Notes: generated by a model from the sequence alone, not told the origin. 64,000 nt of DNA from Phytophthora colocasiae (GCA_018806915.1 JAGKQI010000061.1:2046001-2110000), one strand, 5' to 3'; positions 42,288-54,203 are shown, counted from the first letter of the stretch. Numbers and translations: made by a program.

Positions 42288-45200
42288 TTAGAGCGTGCGA
42301 ACCGTGTATTCCTTCTTGGCCTTTTGCGCTGCCTTGACGACGCCCGACGCTGCTTTGCCCAGGATTTCACCAGCTTTTACGCCCAGTTTTTCGGCTGGAG
42401 TGAGCTCCAGCGCATCACGCAGCTTTGGCGCTCGCTCCGTCATGAACGTGGCCTTCAACTGCTGCGCCAGCGTTAGTTTCGGCCGCTCACGCTCCATCTG
42501 GAGCTCCCGCAGGCGCTCTAACTCGTTCTCGCGATCGCGTAACTGTTTGCGGCGCGCTTGTGCTCGACGCTTGAGTACGGCTACTCCTTTCTTGCAGAGC
42601 ACGCGTTGTACGGCACGTGCCAGAGCGCAATTCTCGTGCAGAGTGACTAGGAACCGGTCCACGTCGGCCTGCCATTTGGAGAGCTGTGCTTTGCTGAGAA
42701 CGGCATCCTGACTTTGCAGCACTTTGGCTAAGGAATTGAACTCGTCCAGCTTGGAGCTGACCAATGCCACCCGCGCCAGCACCAGCTTGTAAGCTTTCGC
42801 GATCAATGGCCACTTGATCCGATGGAACGGAGGGGATACCAGGTCTGAGCTCGAGACTAGCAGAGCCATCGTTGACGAACCTCTGCCTTTGGTCCTCCAC
42901 TCAGCATCGACCCAAGTTTCAACCATTTGTGGCTGCTGATCAATGTGTGCGCCTTGACCTGCTATGAGCCGCTTCGTGTACCCTCGCTTAAGCACGTGGG
43001 GCTCCTCCTTCTCGAGGGTGTCGAAATCTTGGTCAAGGTCAAGCACCATACCATAGTCGTGATCTTCTTGTTGTGTCACACCCATCCGAGCACCCAGTCG
43101 CAGTACAAGTTTCCGCGTTGGGCCAATGCCCTCAAGACAAAGCACTGGATATGGCAGGGACCCTCCTTTGTCTGTCTTTTGAGCCTTGATGCCGAACATC
43201 ATCTGGTTAAAAGCTAATGCTGCAGCATCCTTGAGCTGTTGCAACAGGGAAAGTATCACATCCGAGCGTTCAACATCTAATAAGCGTCCACCTTTGAGAA
43301 TCTTCCACTCTTCCAGCAACTGCATGAACTGCCACAGTTTGCCCAGTCGTTCCTCTGCTACGCGAGGCTGACGAGGGTTGCTGGTGCTCTCGCAAACGAA
43401 CTCAAAGTACGCTAAAGCCCGCCGAACCTTGTTGGAGACAGTAGGCGTTTGTTGATCCCGAAGCTTTTTCTTCAGTGCGAGCTTTTCAGCTTTCGCTTCT
43501 TGGTGAGCGAGAAGCAACAGCCGCTCTCGCTCTTCTCGTTGTTCTGCAGCAATAATCGCGTAGTTTGTCTTCGCAAATACGTGCATGGCGTGGATGTGTG
43601 GTCGAATTTGAACTTGGAACGGGTCTTGGTCCACGGCTTTCGGAAGTAGGAAGGAAGCTGGAACCAGTCGAGTCCACCGAGGCAACCCACTGCAGTCATT
43701 ACTATCCACCGATATCACTAATGGGGTGAGAGTCTGGTTTTCTGGCGGGTTGAAGTGGAAGTTCTGCTGCACATAGTTTAGAATGAGCTGCGGGGTACTC
43801 TGGGAATGCAGAATTGCGACTACAAACAGCAAAAACTCGTTGCTTTTGTTGCCACGATCACTGCGTGCAGTAGGGATAGTATTCTGCAAGTTGAAATCTT
43901 CAAGAAGAAGTTCTCCGTTGACGACTCCGTTCGTTGTGTACGTAGCAGATGCAATGTGTTCGTCTAGGTAGAACAGGCCGTGTGTGGTTGGGAGCAGTAT
44001 ATGCAAGGGCCGGTTAGGCAATTCTGTGTTGGCGCGGTAAAGTTCGTACAAATACGACACGGAGCTTCTAAGGTCTACAGTCAAGGAAACCAGCTAATAC
44101 AGGTAAAATGTTAGCAGAGTACGCGCATCAAATATTCAAGTGCACAAGCAGTGTACCTGGCCAACAGGCAAACTCTTGATGTGCAGCGTGACGAACTTAT
44201 TCGAACTAGAGCAGCAGACCATTTCCCATCAAAATGTCTATCAGGTAAAACAGTAAAGCATGACGTACAGCGTTCGATGCATGCGAATGGCCCGAAAGTC
44301 GGGCAGAACTGACGAGTAAAAGCTGTTTTCATCCTTCCGGGCCGTAACTTCTCCAGTAGAAACTGAATGTAGCCGAGGTAGTAATGGAGGAATGATAATC
44401 TGCCTCTGCAATGACTTGTGTCGCGCACGGTGATCCTCCTGTTCCTGAAATACTGTTTTGGGAGTCTTGAGCCGTTGTGTCGTTTTGAACGCCTCGATCT
44501 CGAGATATTTCTTGCTAGAAAATGAAAAGCATCCTGGGCATCCTGGTGTAACCGTGGTTTTCTTGCACACAAGACATACTGGCCAAGCCCTGGGGGACTT
44601 ACGACCCCTTTCAGCCATGCTTAGAGGCATTGAATAGAGTTCTCGTGCTACAATTGCAGCTTCAAGACGTCGCTTATCTTCCTGCTGACGAGCCTGCACT
44701 GCTTCAGAGAGATCGATTTCTGCAATTTTGTCGATAGTACCGCCAACATGTCGATCCTCCATGTCGGACTCGTCGGAGTCCACATCGTCTTGCTTCATAA
44801 GGACTTTATCCAGACAAATCTTTGCAAACCCTAAAAAGAAGAAGACAGGCGAGATTCGGCTGCTGTCATCGTGTTTCGCCAAAGTATACCCATGACATGC
44901 TGGATGCAGATACTCGGCTTCCTTTAAGATGTTGGTAGTCCTTTGAAATCCTGAACGGGATTTAAGCTGGGGGCGGGAATGTTGTGACGGGGGGCACAGC
45001 GCGTAAGAATACGATTCAAACACTGGTGAGCTAGTCCTTGCATCTTGGGTTGGGAGATTGAATTCGTATCCGGCACATGCTGAATTGCAACGTTGGGGGT
45101 CAACAACGTCGCGTTCCAATCGTCGAAGTACAAGTTCTTCATCTAGTCGTTCTTGCTGGTGCCAGGCGGAACTTGAAAGCTTGTCCTGAGCAAATTGTTT

Positions 45201-45443
45201 TACTTGGTTGTACTGATCTTTTATCGCTTGCTTGCGTCGCTGAGACTGCTCCTTCATCCGCACTCGATCCCGCTCCTTCTTCTCAAGGGGTGTGAGCTTG
45301 TGGGTCTTTTTGACTGATGGTAGCGGAAGCGGGAGGGCGACTGCAACCACCTCTGGTGGCGACTTTGGTGGTGTGTCATTCTGCTCTGGCACAGTCACAG
45401 TACTGTCAGTTCTTCTCACTGAGGATTTCGCCCTCTCTATCAT
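42288..45443 (-). CDS. Unknown 1009-aa coiled-coil protein with a zinc-ribbon-like Cys cluster
   Basis: Three exons (45443-44269, 44205-44157 and 44093-42288) join in frame through two 63-nt introns. The middle exon of 49 nt encodes 'KFVTLHIKSLPVGQ' and links a beta-rich segment to 'SVSYLYELYRANTELPNRPL', which has a ubiquitin-like feel. Residues about 60-90 are highly charged helical. A Cys cluster 'CLVCKKTTVTPGCPGCF' sits near residue 300. Basic coiled-coil segments lie at about 590-620 ('EQREERERLLLLAHQEAKAE') and near the C-terminus ('RRAQARRKQLRDRENELERL'). I do not recognise the family. ATG 45443 follows a TTTGCAG that could be an acceptor, so an upstream exon is possible. Confidence 0.7.
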
Positions 45444-45516
45444 CTGCAAAATGTCACCGTAACCAGAGCTATATGCATTGAACGCTAATTATAAATGCTG
45501 CCTGGTGTCGAGTCTG

Positions 45517-47849
45517 TTAGTCCTCCCACGGCGCGATAACGAACTCGTCGTAGACGTTGCCGTTCTTGTTTAGCACGAATTGGACACGCATGTCATCCGG
45601 GCTGGAGGAAATGCGGAGGTATCCATAGTCGTTGACGTGGCGCAGGCTCCACTCCCCATATTTGGAAGAAAAGTCCTCTGTCCCCAGCGGATAGCCGGCC
45701 GAGCCCACCACAATATGAACTGTGCCCTTCCCGTCGGCAACGCACTTCTTCCGGTATAAAGGACAACTTCGTTCGTAAGCATGCTCATGACCAACCTGCA
45801 TTAAGATAATTGCTGTCAGAGCGTGTGGTTTTAACATTCGTGATCACACATACGTACCATCATCAAATTGACACGGTGCTTGTAAATGAGGTCTTCAACT
45901 TCTTCTTGGAACTTGTAGGAAACCTTCATATCGGACTCAATGTTCATTTGGGTCGTGTACTGGCAATGACAGCATGTGGGTTACATACGCCAAATCTTTT
46001 AAAAGCAAGAAAGTATCCTTCGTACCATCATTCGATGCGCTGTCAGCACTACCCATGGGGTGACAGTGCGATCCACTTGCTCCAAATCGTGTTGAAGCCA
46101 TTCGTATTGCTCGGATCCTCGGGTCCAATTGTGCTCAGTTGACATTTGAATGACGTGAATCCCACCGTAGTTGAAGCTGTACCAGTAAATCCAGTTTCCA
46201 TTCTTGGGAGCTAGGGATTTTACAAGCAAGTGAGCACGCAATCAAGATCAGCATGCATAACAATGAAGACATCATTACCGTGCCATCGGTGGTGCATTGG
46301 GACTCCGCATTCTCCAGCCGAATCGATACCAAAGTTACCCCAAGACGGGTTGAAGCTACCTCCATATGGTAGCATACCTCCACTCAAATCGTGTTTTCCT
46401 CCCGTGTTGTAGTCATATTCATCTACAAAATGTTACACGTTGGTCAATATCATTATTCAACTGGGTAATATGGTGCACAACACTCACGGTTGCCGATGCC
46501 AACCATGTATGGGCTGCAAACATAATAAATGATAATGATGGGTCTTGTAAGCACAAACATCTAAACCGATCACCCGCAATAAACTATTACGTACATCCTC
46601 GTCGCGTAGGGCTCGATCAAATGGAAAAACTGGTCCCAAATGTAGCCAACCGATCGCGCATAACTAGAAACAAACCAGCACGCACCTCAGTTTAATTGCA
46701 CAGACCCCAGAAGGAAATTCACAGTAGGGTGTACCTGATATCCCCAAAATGTAGCAAGAATGAATCATATCCTCCTCCCATAACATCTTCGTAAACCCTT
46801 CCAGCCGTGGAGGCCGATCCAGGCTCCACATACGCACCCATATCCGCATACGCGATAAAATTTGCGTACTTTGAATTCTTCGAAGGACGCGATTTGAATC
46901 GTCGTGCACGGCTCAAATTGTCTTCTCCGTGGCCGTACTGATAGTAGTAGTAAGTGTCGGGCTTCAAGTCCGTCATGATCACCGTGTGCATGAAGCCTGG
47001 ATCCCGGAACGAGCGTTGTCCCAACACGTTCGCAGGAGCATGACATCTACAATATGTGACTCAAGTTAGCACATTCAAATGAGATCCAAGACACGTTTCA
47101 CCCAGAACGCACAAATCATCGGCTCCGTAGGTTGTCGTCGTTCCCTTGGCATGGAATTTGAGGTCCTGTGGATTCTCTCCGTATTTTACCACGGGTGTCT
47201 TGGATGATCCAGAGTTGAACAGAATTGCCATAGCCGACTCGTTATCTGTTAGACTTAAGTGTCCATGTTTGGGGGTCTCGAATGGCTCTTTCATGCCAGC
47301 TTCCACTTGTGCAATAGCCTTAAACTTGTCCGCCTTCCCATCGTAATTGAAGTATTTAGCTGTGTAGTTGCATCGCATCATATAAAGCTCCGAGAAGCGG
47401 ACCGAGTGGTCGTTGGCATCTGTATCCTTCACCCCTTTCTTCATCAAGTAGTCTCCATCCCCTGTCGTAGGGCCACAGCTCAGTGTCACGTAGTCTCGAG
47501 TAGTTAATGGAGAAGCAGCTTCTCCTTCCCAAGAGATCACGAGGGATCCTCCGTCCTCCACCAATGGCGGATACGTCGTCAATTTCAACTCCTTTGTCTC
47601 TTCAATCCAGAGAGGCTGAAGTTTATCCGTTTCGGCGATCGTAATCTTATGTTTCTTGGCCATTTCAATGGACTCAGGGATGAGTCCAGGGGCTACTAAA
47701 AGCATGAACGTGCCGACTACACCGCACACAGCAATGGCTACAAATGAAGCCATACGTCTACCTAGACGGCGACGCGTCCCTAGCGTCTCTATAGAGGCCT
47801 CATCCTCCGGTACAAGCGTGTACTTGGCGTCTTGATCTCCTCGCAGCAT
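45517..47849 (-). CDS. Purple acid phosphatase, membrane-anchored
   Basis: Eight exons (47849-47113, 47046-46735, 46663-46595, 46513-46488, 46422-46279, 46210-46026, 45959-45858 and 45795-45517) join in frame to 617 aa. Introns are 62-81 nt, and one exon is only 26 nt. A cytosolic N-terminus is followed by one hydrophobic signal-anchor (about residues 33-58, 'MASFVAIAVCGVVGTFMLLV'), so the catalytic part is luminal or extracellular. A Fn3-like PAP N-domain covers about 80-300. All five metal-binding blocks are visible: 'AYADMG', 'GDISYAR', 'GIGNHEYD', 'VVLTAHRMM' and 'MMVGHEHAYERSC'. Typical role: phosphate release from monoesters or nucleotides. Residual uncertainty concerns only the start. 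Confidence 0.92.
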
Positions 47850-48036
47850 ATTTGCCCAATGCGGACAGTGAAAACTTCAACTCAGATTTAAGTTGCAGGA
47901 TGCAGAAATCCAAACTTATGTTGCAATAAGAGAATGATGATGATTGGATGGAATTTCAACAAATAGGAAAGAGACCACGTGCTGGAGCCACGCCATACAC
48001 CAAGGGGAGCAGGGAGCTTACAGTATCTGGACGAGT
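47850..48036. promoter_or_regulatory. Divergent promoter of the phosphatase and EMC3 genes
   Basis: This 187-bp gap separates head-to-head genes. An open plus-strand frame crosses it, but the EMC3 family start is at 48037. I see no strong motif. Confidence 0.35.
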
Positions 48037-49310
48037 ATGGTGGAGATCATCTTGGACCCGAGCATCCGCGATTGGGTGGTGCTGCCTATGGTTATCATCT
48101 TCGGATGTTCGGCTATGGTGCGTCATTATGTGACGTTGCTGCTCAAGAGCGAGAAGATGGCGAGTGTCGAGCAACTTATGCCCATGTACGTCTCAATTGG
48201 AACAGGGGGAGCCCCTGTTGAGAGTAGAATCGCTCTATTATTCACTCGTACAACGATTTTAAAACTGATGGCTAAATAATTCTGATATTATTCTTTCAGG
48301 AACACGGTGAAGCGTGCGCAGATTACGCGTGTCAACTCCAAGTTCATCACTCCGGATGCTTTTGCCATGCGTCGGGTAAGGGAGACTTTTGTATTTGAGT
48401 GGGAGTATTGATAGTGTTAGTTGACTGTTGTGTATGATGTGAACAGCACTATTTTACGGCGTCGCAGAAGAAGGACGGTCTGAAGGGTGCTCTGCGTGAA
48501 AAGGTCAAGAGCGAGGCCATGAACCAGATGATGAACCCCAACTCGATGCTGGAGATGATGAAGGGCAACATGACTTTTATGGTTTCCAACTTCGTCATGA
48601 TGGGACTCATGAGCTACTTCTTCGGTGGATTCGTGCTGGGTGCGTAGGCTGTTGTATCTGGTTGTTGCTTTGATTTTATTGTGCTAATGATAACTGTCAT
48701 CGACTGCAGCTAAGGTGCCGTTTTCGCTGACTCAGAAGTTCAAAATGATGCTGCAGCGAGGCATTGAGCTCAAGTAAGGATGGACCGCATTGATGTTAAC
48801 GGATTTATAAACATTATCTAACTGGTGGTTGGTTTTGATGATGCATCACAGCACACTGGACGTATCGTACGTGTCTTCAGTGTCCTGGTACTTCCTCGTG
48901 AGCTTCGGCATGCGTGGTTTCCTCTCTCTCATCCTCGGCGAGAAGAGCGGTACGTCTTGTGCTGCTATGTGTGTCTTTTAAATTGATGGATGGCCATCTG
49001 ACGGTGTGTTATGTGTTATACTGCTGCATTTACAGCTAGCGACGACACCAAAGCCATGCAAATGCAGATGGGTATGGGTGCTGGGCCCAACATGGCTTTC
49101 GACGCGCCCAAAGTGTACAAGCAGGAGCGTGTGAGTATGCGTCTGCACAACCACGACTGGGCTCTGGAATTCGCCGAGAAGAAGCTGCTAGGCGAACCCA
49201 TTCCGGAGAAACCCAAGACTTCGACTACCTCATCTTCCCACACTTCAACCACCACTACTACGACGGAGAAGCGATCATCCAAGTACACGAAGATCTCCAA
49301 GAGGAAGTAG
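48037..49310 (+). CDS. EMC3: ER membrane protein complex subunit 3
   Basis: Six exons (48037-48185, 48300-48375, 48447-48639, 48710-48773, 48852-48949 and 49036-49310) join in frame to 284 aa. All introns are GT...AG. The family start is 'MVEIILDPSIRDWVVLPMVI', followed by the first membrane helix and 'RHYVTLLL'. The Oxa1/YidC-like (DUF106) core includes 'MNPNSMLEMMKGNMTFMVSN' and 'KVPFSLTQKFKMMLQRGIEL', then 'LDVSYVSSVSWYFLVSFGMR'. The C-terminus is a Ser/Thr/Lys-rich tail (about 255-284). EMC3 is the insertase core that places tail-anchored and multi-pass proteins in the ER membrane. Confidence 0.95.
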
Positions 49311-49550
49311 CAACAGGTAGCAAGTCCGCTTCAACCTCCGTCATCCGGTTGATTGGTTTAACAGATCAGATAATTTTCAGCGAATCGTTTGGTCGAAGCA
49401 TTATCTTCTACGATTGGTAATAAATCACTTGGAAAATCAGTGATTGGTAGAAAACTCGATTCTGGTGGTTCTGCACTTCTCTACTGCAGTAGCATCAAGA
49501 TCTGCGTCATTCGTCGACTCGCCACCTCAAGCTCCGGACTCCACATCGCC

Positions 49551-49955
49551 ATGGACGTCATCCGCAAGTACCTTAAGTCCGACCTACCGCGCTACCTTAA
49601 GGGTCTTCCGCTGCCTCGCACATTCTCCGGTTTCCTGAAGCTCAAGCAGGCGGATTGGATGTACCTGGCGCCTCTGCTGATCACCATCTTCGTGTTGGGC
49701 CTGACGCTCTTCGCTGGTAAGGGCAACTCGAAGCCTGGTCGTGTGAACCGACAGGTGCAACTGGAGAAGGAGAAAGTTGTGGACTTTGTATCGGTGCCGG
49801 ATGTGGAGGATATGATCAAGGAGAAGGGCAAATGCACAATGTGTCGCTGCTGGAAGTCCAAGAAGTTCCCGTTCTGTGACGGTGCTCACATGAAGCACAA
49901 CAAAGAGACGGGTGACAATGTTGGGCCACTCGTGCTCACTGCCAAGAAGGCTTAG
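49551..49955 (+). CDS. CDGSH iron-sulfur domain protein (mitoNEET/NAF-1 type)
   Basis: The 134-aa protein starts at ATG 49551 (CCATGG context), which gives the normal length of CISD1/2 (108-135 aa). The frame is open 54 codons further upstream, but that part has no family similarity. A single membrane helix ('WMYLAPLLITIFVLGLTLFA', about residues 36-55) anchors it in the outer mitochondrial or ER membrane. The 2Fe-2S ligands (3 Cys, 1 His) are in 'CRCWKSKKFPFCDGAH' (residues about 98-113), followed by 'KHNKETGDNVGPLVL', nearly identical to the mitoNEET signature. Role: redox-sensitive Fe-S cluster transfer. Confidence 0.95.
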   Translation: MDVIRKYLKSDLPRYLKGLPLPRTFSGFLKLKQADWMYLAPLLITIFVLGLTLFAGKGNSKPGRVNRQVQLEKEKVVDFVSVPDVEDMIKEKGKCTMCRCWKSKKFPFCDGAHMKHNKETGDNVGPLVLTAKKA

Positions 49956-50049
49956 GCAGTATGTGCTGCTATGTATTGACCGATAGCTGCTTTGCATCGG
50001 GTTAAAGCATTTGCCAACAACGCGGTCCATTCACTTTTCACATTGCTTT

Positions 50050-51236
50050 TTACTTCGAGGTGTTGTAGATGTTGCTCCCCACGGCACCAGTTGGGAAGCT
50101 GTTGCTCATTGCTAGCAGTGCAATCAGTGGTGGCGTGCTCGATAGGCTGGTTGACGTTTTGTTGAGCTTTGTTGACTCAAATTCGCTTCCGACGGCGTGT
50201 TGTCTTCTGTATCTACTGCTGCTGCATTCGTTCCGCCGATAAACGCAGGATCATACTGTTGCTCGTCAGCCCATGATAGCAGTCCTCCTGTTTCGATGGA
50301 CGCTTCAATGTGTCGATGTCGATGATCCAGATCCAGGTGGTAGTTCTGCATCTCAATGAAACCCCGAAGATACTCTTCGAGTTGAAGTGTCCTGTTCTGT
50401 CATGGTACGTGCAGCACCGCTTGGAATTGGAGAAAGAAGCCCTGTCAAGGTGGTCACTGGAGGCACTTTCACTGTACGTGACTTACGAAGGACTTTCAAT
50501 TGCTTGCAATGCGCGACTAGCTCGCACCGACCGGCTGGTGCCAACCATGTGCTCCAGCTTTTGACGGTCGCGCTCCGGTGACTCGCCTGCGGCTTCGAAG
50601 TGGAGCACTTCAAGTTGGACAGCGAGCTCCTGTTCCAAGTCCTTTCCGGCTCGCATCACCTTGCCTGGCTTTGGTTCAGTCAAGACGGTCACACCATCGC
50701 CGGACCTCCAATTGAGGCTCGCGCTTCCAGCCATTCCTCGTCGTCATGGGATGGTGTTCGGTGCTTCCGGGAATCTCAATCCCCCAGCGTGATTTTAGCG
50801 TCGTACTCCAGAGCATGGAGTCTGGACCTCTTTGATGCGATGGAGAATACATGTACGTGTATCGCGTTCCTCTACCTATTAAATAACTGCGAAGTTCATC
50901 GTGTGAACAGCCGATGGCGAACGTTGACCGAGGTGACCACAGTCTCGACAAGTGTGTGCCGTCACTTGAGCGGGCGCCACGTACGCGACCCCGTTTGTGA
51001 ACTCCATCAGCGTGGAGTCGAGGCGCACGTGCGATGCAAAGCTAGGACCCAGCGTCCCGTTGAGACTCGCGAGCAGCTTGCCAAGGCTCGCTCTGGTCGT
51101 CGCTTACGCCGTGCACAGCATGGGCCGACAGACGCGCCATCGAGCAGAGCGCATCCATTCGAGAGCGGCAACGACAGCCATGCACGCCTCATCCGCTCTC
51201 TCACATTTTCCCGCTCGCCGTCGGGCTCGGATTGAG
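50050..51236 (-). CDS. Probable multi-exon gene of unknown function, structure unresolved
   Basis: Coding character is visible on the minus strand in several blocks. About 51115-50905 reads 'ASLGKLLASLNGTLGPSFAS', then '...LMEFTNGVAYVAPAQVTAHT'. About 50835-50770 reads 'RLHALEYDAKITLG'. About 50757-50530 reads 'HDDEEWLEARASIGG', and after a likely 48-nt intron 'KVMRAGKDLEQELAVQLEVL'. About 50400-50124 reads 'TLQLEEYLRGFIEMQNYHLD'. A clean splice model fails at one in-frame TGA near 50800, so either an exon boundary is missed or the gene is damaged. The acidic helical blocks suggest coiled coil. No family is recognised. The long plus-strand frame 50600-51235 is its antisense shadow. Confidence 0.4.
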
Positions 51237-51239
51237 TGA

Positions 51240-51426
51240 GCGAGGGCTTCTCGTCGGAAGCTGCACCTGATTGCTCTCTCTACAGCTCCAGACGGTAGAA
51301 GTTCTACCCAAGCCGTCAGCTGTTACACCTGCACCTGTGTAATTAGCGGTGACGGCAGATATTCATCGGGTGTGTGCTCTGACGGCCTCAATCGCTCCGT
51401 GAACGTCTTGCACAGGCCCCTACACC
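51240..51426. promoter_or_regulatory. Promoter region of the plus-strand START-FYVE gene
   Basis: This is a 187-bp non-coding gap. There is a CT-rich stretch 'GATTGCTCTCTCTACAG' at about 51270-51285 and no TATA box. Confidence 0.3.
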
Positions 51427-54045
51427 ATGGAGATCCAACAACGCAGGCGGGTGGCAATCACCTCGTCCTTTTTCCCCGTGGATGAGAGCTTATTGCCCCA
51501 ATTGAACATCTCACCGGCACAACACGAGGAGCTCCGTTGCTATGCATTGCAAGCGGCACTGGACACGGTGCGCGACGGCCCGTCGTGGGGACGCTCTAAC
51601 ATCGAGAAGGCCGTGTCTAATGGCTGGAAGGTGCTCTCCGCGAGACCGACGGCCTGCTTCATGACCAAACGGCAGACGAAAAAGAAGAAAAGGAAGAGCA
51701 GCAAACGTGCCACGCAGACTCTGCAGAGCGAGCAGCAACTGGAGGAAGACGATAAGCGGTCAGCACCACCTACGCCGCGCGTCACGATTCCGGGCGTCAC
51801 GAGTCTGGGCAGTTTCCACGGCTCGGATTTTGTACGTGGTCAAATGAACTTCCAGCCATTTGCACCGGTTCCACTGGAAGCTGCAAGCGGCCAGCACTTT
51901 ATGGCTCACGCAGTCTTACCCAACTCGTTAGAAGATGTCATGAACACTCTGTATTGCGAACACACACGCGAGATGAGGGTGTTGAAGCGGAAAGTGTACG
52001 GAGAAGCAGCTCTGGACTGCTGTGTCTTGCAGACTCTCGAAGGCGCTACACTGGAGGATCCGTTCTGGTACATTGGACTGAAGTGGTTAGCTTTACGCTC
52101 TCCGATGCAGGCGTTAATGGCTAGTCGAGAGTTCGTCTACCTCGAACATTTGGGCACGCATGTGGACCCGGAAACTGGACGAAGAATGCTGTATCGAGTG
52201 ACCCAGTCCGTCCACATTCGAGGATACGGCGGACAAGACTCGTATTTCGGCCTTACACGCGGACACATCGAAGCTGCGTTCGTGTACTGGATGGACGATG
52301 AGAACGAAGTGAGGAACCCTTTACTGCACGTGTGCGCTAAAGGGAGAATCCATATGAAGGGCAACATGCCAGACAGCGTCGTGTACAGATACCTCAAGTC
52401 GTTCTGGCGCTCCGAGCGTTCACTCTTCCCCGCTAACCGGTCGTCTGGATCATCGATCGGTATCACTCTTGCTGGCACGGAGGATAGTGTTGAACAGCCG
52501 AATAAATCTGCCAAGAAGAAAAAGAAGAAGAAACGATCAAGACGACGTAAAGTACCAAGCGGTCCACCACTGGAGATGGCACACGAGTGGGTGGCTGATG
52601 AACTGCGTCCGCGCTGTTCAGTGTGCAACAAGAAGTTCCGTCTCGTGAGACGCTTCAAGCACCACTGCCGTGCTTGCGGCGAGGTTATTTGTCGTGACTG
52701 CACGTTCCACCACCGAGTCAACGTACGCGCTACTCAAAGCTTCCGTGGATTACGAGGAACTGTGGCTACGTCTGTGGATGTCGTCTCAGATGCAAAGCAT
52801 ATTACGGATGAACTTCCTCCGACCAAATTTGACGAGACAATGACCTGCAGCTTTGACAACCAGGTGGAAGAAGAGGAAAAGAACGGGGGAGGCGAGTTCG
52901 ACGCAAGTCAGAGCTTGGTAAACGCCAGGAAAGCAGTGAACGGTCCCATGGAGACGGCAGTGCTGGGTGGTGACTCGATCGTGTGTGTGGTGATGGCGAA
53001 AGTCTGTCTTCGTTGCTTGCAAAGCGTTCCACTTGTGAATAGATCCAAGAGCAAGTCAACACAACGGCGACGTCATAGTGACATGGCTCTGAATGGAAAC
53101 GTCCCTGCCATTGAAGGCGACGAGTACGGTCTAGTTGACGACTACCCTCTCCGTCCGCAGACGTGGACACCTGATAATAGGGAAGTAGAGGAACTTGACG
53201 GACTCGATGAACCAGATCGATCAGGTGAGCCGGACCTTCCCATGCTGGTGTTGGATGACGATGACGCTGAAAGTGTCGATGGCCTTGCGGAGATGAAGAG
53301 AAGACCGGGATCATACGCTTTCGACATGCGACCGGGTTCATCCATGTTTGTGCGACCTGGTTCGTACGCTCAGGAGTGGAATGGCCAAGAGGACGGAGGA
53401 CTGGACAGCAATGCCAACCACGAACGCGTCATGATCCTGTCGCCGCATGCTTTGTCCACTTCATCCTTTGTTACGTCGACACAGATGAAGGAGTTCATGG
53501 AGAAGGACGAGAGCAGCTATGATAGCAGTGACCGTTCCGAGCGCTTTCCGAGTCACCACAGCATTGAAATCCCTAGCGACGTCGAAGATGACATCCAGTT
53601 CTACCCAACCCAGACTAATCGTATTCCCGATGAGGAGTCCAAGCCACCGGCGGACGGAAGTCAAGGACGAGTGAGTAGCTACACTGCCGGCTTTGACCCC
53701 AATAGCCTGTTCGAACTCAAAGACAAAGAACACGAACTCGCAGCGAGTGCTGCAGCCGCTACAGCGACGGTAAGCGCTACCGAGAAAGTGTTGCGCCGTA
53801 TGCGCGATCTACAGGACGAAGCCCTGTACCAGAACCGACAAGTCCCGTCGCCATCGTCATCCACGACCTCGTTGTACAGCGATAACGAAGACGAATGCAG
53901 CGAAATTGACGAGCCCATGCAAGATCTACGCCAGGCTCTCGCTCAAGTCGAGAGTTCTTTAGCGGATCAAGCTCGTATCCTCTTCACCCTTGAACAGGAA
54001 CGCAAAAAGGAAGCTGCAGCAGAAGCTGCTTCATCTAAAGCGTAA
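51427..54045 (+). CDS. START-like and FYVE domain protein 1
   Basis: The 872-aa protein is a single exon. A START-like lipid-binding domain covers about residues 130-330 ('AASGQHFMAHAVLPNSLEDV', 'DPFWYIGLKWLALRSP'). A Lys/Arg-rich linker (about 355-375) precedes a FYVE zinc finger from about 388: 'HEWVADE' (WxxD motif), 'CSVCNKKF', 'RRFKHHCRACGEVICRDC'. The last Cys pair ('KVCLRC', about 526) is displaced by roughly 80 residues from the preceding pair, which makes the finger unusually long. The C-terminal half is acidic and disordered, with a short terminal coiled coil ('LRQALAQVESSLADQARILF'). It probably binds PI3P on endosomes. Convergent with a paralogue at 54204-56717. Confidence 0.88.
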   Translation: MEIQQRRRVAITSSFFPVDESLLPQLNISPAQHEELRCYALQAALDTVRDGPSWGRSNIEKAVSNGWKVLSARPTACFMTKRQTKKKKRKSSKRATQTLQSEQQLEEDDKRSAPPTPRVTIPGVTSLGSFHGSDFVRGQMNFQPFAPVPLEAASGQHFMAHAVLPNSLEDVMNTLYCEHTREMRVLKRKVYGEAALDCCVLQTLEGATLEDPFWYIGLKWLALRSPMQALMASREFVYLEHLGTHVDPETGRRMLYRVTQSVHIRGYGGQDSYFGLTRGHIEAAFVYWMDDENEVRNPLLHVCAKGRIHMKGNMPDSVVYRYLKSFWRSERSLFPANRSSGSSIGITLAGTEDSVEQPNKSAKKKKKKKRSRRRKVPSGPPLEMAHEWVADELRPRCSVCNKKFRLVRRFKHHCRACGEVICRDCTFHHRVNVRATQSFRGLRGTVATSVDVVSDAKHITDELPPTKFDETMTCSFDNQVEEEEKNGGGEFDASQSLVNARKAVNGPMETAVLGGDSIVCVVMAKVCLRCLQSVPLVNRSKSKSTQRRRHSDMALNGNVPAIEGDEYGLVDDYPLRPQTWTPDNREVEELDGLDEPDRSGEPDLPMLVLDDDDAESVDGLAEMKRRPGSYAFDMRPGSSMFVRPGSYAQEWNGQEDGGLDSNANHERVMILSPHALSTSSFVTSTQMKEFMEKDESSYDSSDRSERFPSHHSIEIPSDVEDDIQFYPTQTNRIPDEESKPPADGSQGRVSSYTAGFDPNSLFELKDKEHELAASAAAATATVSATEKVLRRMRDLQDEALYQNRQVPSPSSSTTSLYSDNEDECSEIDEPMQDLRQALAQVESSLADQARILFTLEQERKKEAAAEAASSKA

Positions 54046-54203
54046 CTTGGTGAAGCGTACTACGTAGAATCTGTTCGAGGTAGAACGGATAGTGTATTCA
54101 TGTTCAATTAACATGTTGTCATGAGACGACATTGACGTTTAGCATTTTGTTTTCGTTTATCACCAACGTTGTGCTCTATGCTACATGACTCCAAGCTGTT
54201 CTT

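Noticed and set aside
44820..44895. Possible extra 59-nt intron (GTATAC...TTTTTAG) in the 1009-aa gene
   Set aside because: Removing it shifts the frame into a stop within a few codons, while the unspliced frame stays open.
50600..51235. 211-codon plus-strand open frame
   Set aside because: Low-complexity His/Ser/Arg composition with no domain. The opposite strand shows better coding blocks and a splice pair.
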